Of a stretch of 17,252 nucleotides of DNA, positions 1 to 5,857 are shown in pieces. Under the pieces are notes generated by a model. It was not told the DNA's origin, ran no database searches, and saw nothing but the letters and a program-made list of their open reading frames with translations. The DNA is taken from the NCBI GenBank assembly GCA_041655035.1, contig JBAZCN010000064.1, forward strand, positions 1 through 17,252. Reading direction: 5' to 3'. Position 1 is the stretch's first letter; every line of letters begins with the position of its first letter. Position numbers and translations under genes: made by a program. The stretch is from NAT127 sp041655035. GTDB taxonomy: Bacteria; Pseudomonadota; Gammaproteobacteria; Pseudomonadales; Porticoccaceae.

Positions 1-127
1 CGGCTTCTTCCTCCGCCACTGCCAGACCGGATAGCGAGACGACGGATAGAGCAGAGACCAACAAGTTGGTCATGCTGCCCGGATTATTCTTTTTGCGACT
101 GACGATACAGCCCATAAATCTCTCCAT
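1..127 (-). CDS. N-terminus of an exported protein (5' part only, runs off left edge)
   Basis: Forty-two codons are visible before the window ends. The N-terminus is a classic Sec signal peptide: a basic stretch (SRKKNN), a hydrophobic core around residues 22-37 (LLVSALSVVSLSGLAV), and an AVA cleavage site followed by EEEA. The mature protein is therefore periplasmic, outer-membrane or secreted. Three in-frame ATGs exist, at 127, 115 and 73. ATG 115 has GGAGAG four bases upstream, and ATG 127 has AGAAGAAAG about seven bases upstream. ATG 73 would still keep the hydrophobic core but would lose most of the basic region. Acidic mature N-termini like this are common in TonB-dependent receptors of marine gammaproteobacteria, but too little is visible to assign a family. 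It lies downstream of the phosphotransferase on the same strand, separated by about 314 bp, so it probably has its own promoter. Confidence 0.7.
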   Translation of the reverse strand, partial: MERFMGCIVSRKKNNPGSMTNLLVSALSVVSLSGLAVAEEEA

Positions 128-164
128 AGTAAGCTTTCTTCTGAAAAAATCGGTTAATGCCACA

Positions 165-179
165 CATGGATACACCATG
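165..179. promoter_or_regulatory. Inverted repeat CATGG-N5-CCATG upstream of the exported-protein gene
   Basis: Perfect 5-bp arms at 165-169 and 175-179 lie about 40-50 bp upstream of the start codon at 127, where an operator would be expected. There is no direct evidence that any protein binds it, and a short dyad like this can occur by chance. Confidence 0.2.
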
Positions 180-280
180 GATGGCTGTCCTTGCCCGCGC
201 TATGGCTGGCCATTCGAGCCATCGAGTAGCTGCCGCACCGCTGCATTGCGAACCCAGTGGCAGTACCCCAAAAAAAAAGC

Positions 281-377
281 GCAACAATCGTTGCACTTGG
301 TTTTCTCTTTGTCGCTGGCTTTGAGTATGGTACCGATAATCACCCTTATTTGCAAATGCGGTTGCAAGGATGGCAAC
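281..377. promoter_or_regulatory. Cluster of GTTGC/GCAAC half-sites
   Basis: The 314-bp spacer between the phosphotransferase and the exported-protein gene holds no credible gene. It does hold a set of related motifs: GCAAC (281-285) facing GTTGC (290-294), TTGCAA at 350-355 and again at 362-367 (a 12-bp step), and GTTGC (361-365) facing GCAAC (373-377). This could be a multi-site operator for the exported-protein gene at 1-127. The function is inferred from pattern alone. Confidence 0.25.
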
Positions 378-419
378 TACCTGTCTTCAATGACGATATT
401 GAGGCTGGATTGGGATAAT

Positions 420-431
420 CGGCGGACGCCG
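420..431 (-). terminator. Weak hairpin after the phosphotransferase gene
   Basis: CGGCG-GA-CGCCG lies 11 bp beyond the stop codon of the phosphotransferase. Read on the - strand it is followed by ATTATCC rather than a clear T-run, and the loop is very short, so it is at best a weak intrinsic terminator. Confidence 0.2.
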
Positions 432-441
432 GACGCTGTCT

Positions 442-1791
442 TCAGGTGATCGCGCCAAGCCCCCGGGTGACTACCGGCGAGGGATAATCCTGGAGCAGCT
501 GCAGGCGTGCCATGGCGCGGCGGTGGAAAAAACGCAGCAGGGCTTCGTCTCTGTCCTCGCCCGTTTCCAGGACATGGCGCTCCAGGGCGGCTTCGCCGGC
601 GGCGATGGTCGCCGGGCGTGTGCCGAGCAGCTCCGCGATGCCGTCGAGTTCCAGTGCCTCGATGGCGGGGCCGAGCTGGTCGACGCGTCTGGCGTAGAAG
701 GCGAGGGACAGCGCCGGGTGCTGGCGAAAGAAGCCGCCCGTAGCGGGCAATGCTTCGCATTGGGCGACCAGGTCCGCCAGGGCATCGTCGTGGACCGACG
801 GCCGCACCGGCAGTGACGGCGCCGGCTCCAGGGTGACACCCATGATTTCCGCCATGGCTTCAAGGGCCGAGCGGGTGCCGGACAGGCCCCAGGACAGATA
901 TTCCATGAAGGCCGGGTGGGGCTTGATAGTGCGCAGGCTCGGGCCTGAAATCATCGGCACCGCGATAAACTGCAGCACCGAGTAAAAATTGATGGCGGCG
1001 ATATCGAGGGCTTCCCCGGACTGGCGGGCGTAATGGGCGAAAATCCTCGCCAGATGCCCGGTGGGTTCGTTGGTATCGCGCACCCTGAGGGAAGCGAGGT
1101 CGAACATCGGATCGCCGATGCGGGCCATTTCCAGGTCGTAAATGCAGGCGATGGTGTCATTGCGGTACAGGAACTGGGGCGCGTCGCCGACCAGGAAACA
1201 GCGTGTGTTGCGGCCTTTCGGTACATTGCGGCGCAACCAGCGGCGCACGAATTCCACCAGCGGGTCGGGGCTTGCCCTGTTGTCGAGCCAGGTCTTTTCC
1301 GCCATATACAGGTAGGCGAGGGCGCTGTCTTCTTCACTGTCGGCGAGCTCGAGACCGGCATCCGCGAAAGGCGCGGTGTCGAGGCGGTGGATATCGGCGA
1401 GGATGGCCACGTAGTCTTCCACCAGCCCGAGCATGCCGGGGTCGGTCTCGGCGCCTCCCTGGTAGGGCTCGCCGGCGACATTGTCCATGACGATGGCCCG
1501 GGGCTCGCCGCACCAGCCATATACCCGCGGCACCGGGATGCCGTTTTTGGCGAGTATCTGCAGAATACGCATTTCCATCGCGAGTGGCTGGGTTTCAAGG
1601 CCGGCGCCCCGCTCGCCGCGGACATGCAGGCGCAGAGGCGCGCCGCCCCCGGCGGGGGCGGCTTCCACATTCCACGACGGCCGCCAGCGGGGGAGTTTTT
1701 CCATATGAGTGACGCGGCCGCCGAGATTGGCGTCGATCCATTGCGCGATATCGAGCGCATCCTGATCCTGGTATTCCGGAATATTGTTCAT
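442..1791 (-). CDS. APH-fold phosphotransferase family protein (ACAD10-like group), altered Brenner motif
   Basis: This 449-residue protein has the aminoglycoside-phosphotransferase/choline-kinase fold. The N-lobe includes PLRLHVRGE (about residue 52) and GIPVPRVYGWC (84-94). The C-lobe carries the metal-binding DFG-like segment as YDLEMARIGDP (218-228), followed by FDLA. The usual catalytic HGDxxxxN is replaced by VGDAPQFLY (from residue 201): Asp203 is kept, but the His is Val and the Asn position is Leu. I recall a subfamily with GDxGQF here, so this may be a group feature rather than decay. Such proteins often sit near acyl-CoA or sterol-type degradation genes, but nothing like that is in view and the substrate is unknown. 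About 120 residues after the kinase core form an extra helical C-terminal region. The start is the first ATG, which lacks a clear Shine-Dalgarno. Confidence 0.75.
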   Translation of the reverse strand: MNNIPEYQDQDALDIAQWIDANLGGRVTHMEKLPRWRPSWNVEAAPAGGGAPLRLHVRGERGAGLETQPLAMEMRILQILAKNGIPVPRVYGWCGEPRAIVMDNVAGEPYQGGAETDPGMLGLVEDYVAILADIHRLDTAPFADAGLELADSEEDSALAYLYMAEKTWLDNRASPDPLVEFVRRWLRRNVPKGRNTRCFLVGDAPQFLYRNDTIACIYDLEMARIGDPMFDLASLRVRDTNEPTGHLARIFAHYARQSGEALDIAAINFYSVLQFIAVPMISGPSLRTIKPHPAFMEYLSWGLSGTRSALEAMAEIMGVTLEPAPSLPVRPSVHDDALADLVAQCEALPATGGFFRQHPALSLAFYARRVDQLGPAIEALELDGIAELLGTRPATIAAGEAALERHVLETGEDRDEALLRFFHRRAMARLQLLQDYPSPVVTRGLGAIT

Positions 1792-1874
1792 AGTGGCTGT
1801 CTGCGGTGGTTATCTGCGTCGAATGGGGCGCGGTAATGGTTTCACAGGAAGCAGCCATAGGGGGGAAATAAAGG

Positions 1875-1901
1875 TATCGCTAAAAGACGGCGAGTATCGC
1901 T
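1875..1901. promoter_or_regulatory. Direct repeat TATCGCT at 20-bp spacing, upstream of the phosphotransferase
   Basis: TATCGCT occurs at 1875-1881 and 1895-1901, two helical turns apart, 84-110 bp upstream of the phosphotransferase start. The second copy is part of GCGA-GTA-TCGC. The spacing suits a regulator binding one face of the helix, but no regulator is identified. The rest of the 287-bp spacer (1792-2078) shows no gene. Confidence 0.2.
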
Positions 1902-2078
1902 CAGGCCCGTCAGCCGCTCGATGGTGCGGCGCGGGTTGCGGGGAGCCACGGCATTGGTGGCCGCGTTTCACAAGGCGGCCGGGACGACGCCGGCGGCATA
2001 CCGCCAGCTTGATTGTCGAATTCCGTGACTCTCAAGGGCAGGCCCTGAGTTGACCCTGGGCGACGCCGACTGCCGCGC

Positions 2079-2399
2079 TCAGTAATCCTCGAGACCATAC
2101 AAGGAGTCGGATTCGATGTTCGCGAGCGGGTCGTCCATGGATTCGGGATTGAACAGGCTGTCGGGGTCGAGGCTGTCGTCATCGCCCACCTCGTCGTAGG
2201 ACAGGCGCCAGTCCTCTGGGGGTTCGGCAGGCAGCACCACCATCTGCATCCAGGTTTCGAAATCGAACTCGTCCACCGAGCCGTCCTCGTACTGGACCGC
2301 GATGGTCGCGGTTTCCTCATCGACGGCAACGACTTCGAACAGCACGTCTTCAATGGCGTCCTGGTACCAGTCGTTGATGACAGGGATCTGTTTGGCCAT
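2079..2399 (-). CDS. Small acidic DUF6763-type protein
   Basis: This encodes 106 residues. The start at 2399 (MAKQIPVINDWYQD) is preferred over an upstream in-frame ATG at 2423 because AGGAGAG sits seven bases before it and the family sequence begins there. The N-terminal two thirds form a compact beta-rich domain with the pattern LFEVVAVDEETATIAVQYEDGSVDEFD, followed by a Trp-containing helix and PAEPPEDW. I match this from memory to the small DUF6763 family of gammaproteobacteria, whose function is unknown. The C-terminal 35 residues are strongly acidic (DEVGDDDSLDPDSLF and on to LEDY) and probably unstructured. No signal peptide or membrane segment is present, so it is likely cytoplasmic. 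It is divergent from nagZ and separated from it by 348 bp. It has no obvious operon partner. Confidence 0.75.
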   Translation of the reverse strand: MAKQIPVINDWYQDAIEDVLFEVVAVDEETATIAVQYEDGSVDEFDFETWMQMVVLPAEPPEDWRLSYDEVGDDDSLDPDSLFNPESMDDPLANIESDSLYGLEDY

Positions 2400-2649
2400 G
2401 CCAGCTCTCCTCTTGTCGGTCATGTCGGGTCAACATAGCATCAAGGTCCAGGCGGGTGTAGTGTCGCCCGTCAGCCGGGGCGGCGAAAACTGTGGCCTGG
2501 TCCTCGATTTTTCTGCAGATATAGTCGGTAACATGCTTGATTTTAGATGATTTTTACTTGTCATTGGGCAGTGGTTAATAGCCCTGGCATATATGCAGAT
2601 ATATTGACATGAACAAATTGTCTAAAGACGAGGGTTTACAAGTCGTCGG

Positions 2650-2678
2650 TTGACATTGGCTCCGGCGGTTTCTAATGT
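2650..2678 (+). promoter_or_regulatory. Sigma70 promoter for nagZ
   Basis: A consensus -35 TTGACA (2650-2655), a 17-bp spacer and TAATGT as -10 (2673-2678) point to a start near 2685 and a leader of about 63 nt before the nagZ ATG. The region 2500-2640 just upstream is AT-rich against the general composition. It contains a perfect GCATATATGC palindrome (2587-2596). I see no LexA-type CTG-N10-CAG box and no gene in 2400-2747. Confidence 0.6.
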
Positions 2679-2723
2679 CGCGGCTTGTCGCGGGCTCCGG
2701 CCCTGCCGTGAAACAGTCCAGGC

Positions 2724-2740
2724 CCTCGGCCTGTCGAGGA
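2724..2740 (+). promoter_or_regulatory. Hairpin overlapping the nagZ ribosome-binding site
   Basis: CCTCG (2724-2728) can pair with CGAGG (2735-2739), with a 6-nt loop. The second arm is most of the GAGGA Shine-Dalgarno seven bases before the nagZ ATG. If the stem forms in the leader it would partly hide the ribosome-binding site. This is inferred from pairing only. Confidence 0.3.
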
Positions 2741-2747
2741 TTGATCG

Positions 2748-3761
2748 ATGATAGCTGGTCCCCTGATGCTCGATCTGGAGGGCACCGCCCTTACAGCTGA
2801 AGACCGAGAACTGCTGCGCCACCCGATGGTCGGGGGGGTGATTTATTTTGCCCGCAACTTTACGTCCCGCGAGCAGATCGCGGCGTTGTCGCAGGAAATT
2901 ACCGCCATTCGCCCGCAGTTGTTGATTGCCGTGGACCAGGAAGGCGGCCGGGTGCAGCGCTTCCGCGACGGCTTTACCCGGCTCCCGCCGATGCAGGCAC
3001 TGGGCGAGCGTGTTGCGGCGAATGCCGTCGGCGGTGCCCGCCTGCTCCGTGATTGCGGTTGGCTGATGGCGGCGGAAATACTGGCGGTGGGGGTCGATTT
3101 CAGTTTCGCGCCGGTGCTCGACCTGGATCGCGATCGGTGTGCGGTGATTGCCGACCGCGCCTTCGGCGACGATCCGGCGCTGGTCAGTGTCGCCGCCTGC
3201 CATTTCATCGACGGCATGCACGAAGCCGGCATGGCCGCCACCGGCAAGCATTTTCCCGGGCACGGCGGGGTGGCGGGGGACAGTCACCTGGTCACGCCGT
3301 TCGACCACCGCGACCTCGACCAACTGGTCGCCCGGGATATGGTGCCGTTCCGTGAATTGTCTGCGACCCTCGACGCAGTAATGCCCGCTCATATCGTCTT
3401 CCCGGCCATTGACGAACATTGTGTGGGTTTTTCCCGCCGCTGGCTGCAGGAGATCCTGCGCTCGGCGCTCGGCTTCAACGGCGTGATCTTCAGCGACGAC
3501 CTGTCGATGAAGGGCGCCGACCACGCCGGTGGTTATGATCGCAAGACCGAGCTGGCATTGGCCGCGGGCTGCGACATGGTGCTGGTGTGCAACGACCGGC
3601 CCGGCGCCATCGAGGTGATCGAGTGTCTGGAACGCAGCCGGGCGGCGCCTTCGCCCCGGCTGGCGAAGATGAAGGCGCGCCGGCGCTGGACATGGCATGA
3701 GCTCGAGAACGGTGGCCGCCGTCAGGACATCCGTGAGCGGCTGCAAGAGCTTGAAGGATGA
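2748..3761 (+). CDS. nagZ: Beta-N-acetylhexosaminidase NagZ (glycoside hydrolase family 3)
   Basis: This cytoplasmic enzyme of peptidoglycan recycling removes N-acetylglucosamine from GlcNAc-anhydromuropeptides taken up from the periplasm. In related bacteria its product influences AmpC beta-lactamase induction. The 337-residue length is normal for Gram-negative single-domain NagZ. Family signatures seen are AVDQEGGRVQRF (about residues 61-72), the loop KHFPGHGGVAGDSH (167-180) with Asp178/His180 as the expected acid-base dyad, and FSDDLSMKGA (248-257), where Asp250 is the expected nucleophile. There is no signal peptide. GAGGA lies seven bases before the ATG. It is the first gene of a two-gene unit and overlaps the next start by four bases (ATGA). 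The C-terminal 30 residues are rich in Arg and Lys. Confidence 0.95.
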   Translation: MIAGPLMLDLEGTALTAEDRELLRHPMVGGVIYFARNFTSREQIAALSQEITAIRPQLLIAVDQEGGRVQRFRDGFTRLPPMQALGERVAANAVGGARLLRDCGWLMAAEILAVGVDFSFAPVLDLDRDRCAVIADRAFGDDPALVSVAACHFIDGMHEAGMAATGKHFPGHGGVAGDSHLVTPFDHRDLDQLVARDMVPFRELSATLDAVMPAHIVFPAIDEHCVGFSRRWLQEILRSALGFNGVIFSDDLSMKGADHAGGYDRKTELALAAGCDMVLVCNDRPGAIEVIECLERSRAAPSPRLAKMKARRRWTWHELENGGRRQDIRERLQELEG

Positions 3762-4492
3762 GGCTCGGCCTGATCGGTGGCACGGCGCTGGAGCACCTGG
3801 CGTTCGACCGGGAGCGACGCGTTGCGGTGGATACCCACTGGGGGGCGCCGTCCGCGCCTTTGGTGTGTGGCCAGCTGGGGGCTGTCGAGGTGGCCTACCT
3901 CAACCGCCACGGTGAACGCCATACCATCCCGCCTCACCGGGTCAATTACCGCGCCAATATCGATGCCCTGGCGGCGCAGGGGGTGGCGGCCATCGTCGCC
4001 GTCAACGCCGTGGGCGGGATCACTCCGGCGATGACGGCGGGTACCCTGGTGTTGCCCCATCAGTTGATCGACTACACTTGGGGGCGGATGCAGAGCTTCT
4101 GCGACAGCGACGACCTACCGGTCGAGCACGTGGATTTCACCCACCCCTACGACCCCGCGGTGCGCGCCGTGTTGCTCCGTGCCGCGGCCCGTGCCGATAT
4201 CGCGCTGCTGGATGGCGCGGTTCATGCGGTGGCGCAAGGGCCGCGGCTCGAAACCGCCGCCGAGGTGCGACGCCTCGAGCGGGATGGCGGCGATATCGTC
4301 GGCATGACCGGCATGCCGGAAGCGGGGCTCGCCCGTGAGCGGGGCATTCCCTATGCCTGCCTGGCGGTGGTGGTGAACCCCGCGGCGGGCAAAGGCACGG
4401 GGCTGATCACCATGGATGAGATCGGCCAGGTGATGGCGGCATCGACACCGCGATTGCTGGCGTTGCTGGCGGCATTCTGTTCGGAGTCCTAG
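3758..4492 (+). CDS. mtnP: S-methyl-5'-thioinosine / methylthioadenosine phosphorylase family protein
   Basis: This 244-residue member of the purine nucleoside phosphorylase/MTAP family performs phosphorolysis of a methylthio-nucleoside in the salvage of polyamine and quorum-signal by-products. Seen are the phosphate-binding LIGGT (5-9), RHGERHTIPPHRVNYRAN (50-67), VNAVGG (82-87), GPRLET (161-166) and MTGMPEA (183-189). Human MTAP has Asp-Tyr-Asp residues that bind the adenine 6-amino group. Here the matching segment reads VVVNPAAG with Asn207, as I recall for P. aeruginosa PA3004, which prefers methylthioinosine. I infer 6-oxopurine preference, so MTIP is likelier than MTAP. It overlaps nagZ by ATGA, which suggests translational coupling. 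The last six codons and the stop (from 4472) form the start of a downstream 129-bp tandem repeat. Confidence 0.88.
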   Translation: MRLGLIGGTALEHLAFDRERRVAVDTHWGAPSAPLVCGQLGAVEVAYLNRHGERHTIPPHRVNYRANIDALAAQGVAAIVAVNAVGGITPAMTAGTLVLPHQLIDYTWGRMQSFCDSDDLPVEHVDFTHPYDPAVRAVLLRAAARADIALLDGAVHAVAQGPRLETAAEVRRLERDGGDIVGMTGMPEAGLARERGIPYACLAVVVNPAAGKGTGLITMDEIGQVMAASTPRLLALLAAFCSES

Positions 4493-4515
4493 CAACTCGC
4501 GGGCACCCGTTTTCG

Positions 4516-4592
4516 ATAGGGTGCGCTGAGGAACGAAGCGCACCGTCGGGTTGACTGGTTATCGGTGCGCTTCCTGCGTCAGCACACCCTAT
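4516..4592. repeat. REP-like doublet, copy 1
   Basis: This 77-bp element begins ATAGGGTG and ends CACCCTAT. Each half is a hairpin: GGTGCGCT (4520-4527) pairs perfectly with AGCGCACC (4537-4544). GGTGCGCT (4564-4571) pairs with AGCACACC (4581-4588) apart from one C-A mismatch. The two halves are also inverted copies of each other, so one long stem can form instead. Lying between convergent genes, it could stall polymerase or protect mRNA 3' ends. Confidence 0.8.
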
Positions 4593-4644
4593 GGTCGGCA
4601 GCATTCTGTTCGGAGTTCTAGCAGCTCGCGGGCACCCGTTTTCG

Positions 4645-4721
4645 ATAGGGTGCGCTGAGGAACGAAGCGCACCGTCGGGTTGGCTGGTCATTGGTGCGCT
4701 TCCTGCGTCAGCACACCCTAT
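4645..4721. repeat. REP-like doublet, copy 2
   Basis: It has the same 77-bp architecture as copy 1, displaced by 129 bp. It keeps the perfect first hairpin and the C-A mismatch in the second. Small differences lie in the central linker (GGCTGGTCATT against GACTGGTTATC). Confidence 0.8.
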
Positions 4722-4773
4722 GGTCGGCGGCACTCTGTTCGGAGTTCTAGCAACCCGCGGGCACCCGTTTTCG

Positions 4774-4850
4774 ATAGGGTGCGCTGAGGAACGAAGCGCA
4801 CCGTCGGGTTGACTGGTTATCGGTGTGCTTCCTGCGTCAGCGCACCCTAT
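4774..4850. repeat. REP-like doublet, copy 3
   Basis: Third copy. The second hairpin here reads GGTGTGCT against AGCGCACC, giving a T-G wobble where copies 1 and 2 have a C-A mismatch, so both arms differ at that pair. Similarity to the unit ends just after CCCTATGG, about 18 bp before the csiV stop codon. Confidence 0.8.
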
Positions 4851-4870
4851 GGCCTACAGCCCCGTTCGGC

Positions 4871-5842
4871 TCAATCTCGGGGCTCGTCGCTGTCGATGAC
4901 GCCTTCGCTCCCGAAATCTTCTTCCGGGGCATCTTCCACCAGCTCGTCTTCCGCCTGTTCGGTGGGGTCGTAGGGAATGACCCGTACCAACGCTCCGAGA
5001 CGCGGGTGATCGATATAGTACAGCTCGCGGCTGTTGACGATCTGCTGGTGATTGAAGGTGTCGAGGTCCACCAGGGCGTAGTGGGCGGGCGGGGCGCCGT
5101 CGATATCGGGCGCTTCGCCGTCGTCACCATTGTCGCCAGCAGTGGCGAAGATCGCCGGCAATGATTTTTTCTCTGGTTGCGGTGGCGTGGGCAGTATCGG
5201 CCACTGGCTGGTGGGGGACGCCTCCTGCGCTGTCGCCAGTTGTGGCGCCTGGGCGCCGAACCGGGTGCGCCACAGCCGGGCGTCGATGTTGATATGGCCC
5301 TCGCGATCGCTGAAAAAGCGCAGGCTGCCTTCGAGCTCGTGATGCTGCCCGGTCATTCTGCCGCCCTGGACGACGACCCAGGGGCTGGCGTTCGAGCCCG
5401 GAATGGTTTGTCGCCAGGCCTGGTGGAACAGCACCTGGTAGCTTCCCGAGCGGGCCAGCGCCGCCGCCTCGTTGTCGAGCAGGCGCTCGCCGGCATCGAG
5501 CGGTGCGAAGGGCACGGGCTCCAGTGGATCGCTGCGGTACAGTTGCTGTTCCGCCACCATGGCGCGGTACAGCGCGAGATCCGCGGGCGCCAGGCGGGCG
5601 AGTTGCCTCGGGTCGATGCCGTCATCGCCACCGCCGAGGAAAACCCGCGGGCCGGGGTAGTCCGGGCGCACCGACTTGAGATTGGCTTCGCTGCCGAAGG
5701 TGTCGGACTGGGCAAAGACCACCACCTCAACCTGGTACCAGTTGGCGCCATGAGCCATCGGCGTGGCGAGGAGGACCAGCGGCGCGCTCAGCAGGGCCAG
5801 CAGGGAGGCCGCTAGCGGGGCCTTGATTCGATCCATGTTCAT
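4871..5842 (-). CDS. csiV: CsiV-type peptidoglycan-binding periplasmic protein
   Basis: CsiV proteins are periplasmic factors that help septal peptidoglycan assembly; in Vibrio cholerae CsiV supports LpoA/PBP1A. The protein opens with a Sec signal peptide (about residues 1-32, core LAASLLALLSAPLVLLA, cleavage after AHG or AHGA). It continues with the family's NWYQVEVVVFAQSD and has a late beta-strand module near HYALVDLDTFNHQQIVNSRELYYIDHPRLGALVRVIPY. The C-terminal 25 residues are very acidic (AEDELVEDAPEEDFGSEG). It starts 15 bases after the mfd stop if ATG 5842 is used. A GTG at 5857 abuts the mfd stop and ATG 5836 is also possible, and none has a strong Shine-Dalgarno, so coupling to mfd translation is likely. 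The mfd-csiV adjacency matches the order I recall in Pseudomonas. Recognition is by context and pattern. Confidence 0.82.
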   Translation of the reverse strand: MNMDRIKAPLAASLLALLSAPLVLLATPMAHGANWYQVEVVVFAQSDTFGSEANLKSVRPDYPGPRVFLGGGDDGIDPRQLARLAPADLALYRAMVAEQQLYRSDPLEPVPFAPLDAGERLLDNEAAALARSGSYQVLFHQAWRQTIPGSNASPWVVVQGGRMTGQHHELEGSLRFFSDREGHINIDARLWRTRFGAQAPQLATAQEASPTSQWPILPTPPQPEKKSLPAIFATAGDNGDDGEAPDIDGAPPAHYALVDLDTFNHQQIVNSRELYYIDHPRLGALVRVIPYDPTEQAEDELVEDAPEEDFGSEGVIDSDEPRD

Positions 5843-5857
5843 CCGGTTGATACCCAC

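Larger units (their letters stand above)
4472..4853. repeat. Three tandem copies of a 129-bp unit with REP-like double hairpins
   Basis: Unit starts fall at 4472, 4601 and 4730 with an exact 129-bp period; the third copy loses similarity near 4853. Copies differ at only a few positions each. The first 21 bases of copy 1 are the end of the phosphorylase gene including its TAG. Copies 2 and 3 keep this stretch as spacer with GTTCTAG where copy 1 has GTCCTAG. The array fills the space between two convergent genes. It looks like a local tandem amplification of one REP-type element together with its flank. Confidence 0.9.

Noticed and set aside
84..296. 70-codon - strand frame overlapping the exported-protein start
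   Set aside because: It is in a different frame from the signal-peptide gene, with no ribosome-binding site and no recognisable features.
2030..2049. CTCAAGGGC/GCCCTGAG hairpin just beyond the DUF6763-type gene
   Set aside because: The loop is too tight and no T-run follows on the - strand, so I do not call it a terminator.
1784..2053. 89-codon + strand frame in the spacer between the phosphotransferase and the DUF6763-type gene
   Set aside because: It starts inside the opposite gene, has Arg-rich low-information composition and no domain.
2604..2628. A second nagZ promoter from TTGACA at 2604
   Set aside because: The only -10-like hexamer is 13 bp away, too close for sigma70; the promoter at 2650-2678 has ideal spacing.
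2587..2630. LexA (SOS) box upstream of nagZ, since lexA lies near nagZ in Pseudomonas
   Set aside because: No CTG-N10-CAG arrangement is present; the GCATATATGC palindrome does not fit the LexA consensus.
2622..3746. 374-codon - strand frame opposite nagZ
   Set aside because: nagZ on the + strand has all catalytic motifs; the antisense frame has none.
4407..4812. Open frames on both strands encoding 43-residue peptide repeats (IGCAEERSAPSGW type and its reverse)
   Set aside because: 129 is divisible by three, so the tandem repeat yields a periodic peptide in any open frame. The repeat is built from hairpins, not from codon-biased sequence, and there is no ribosome-binding site of note.
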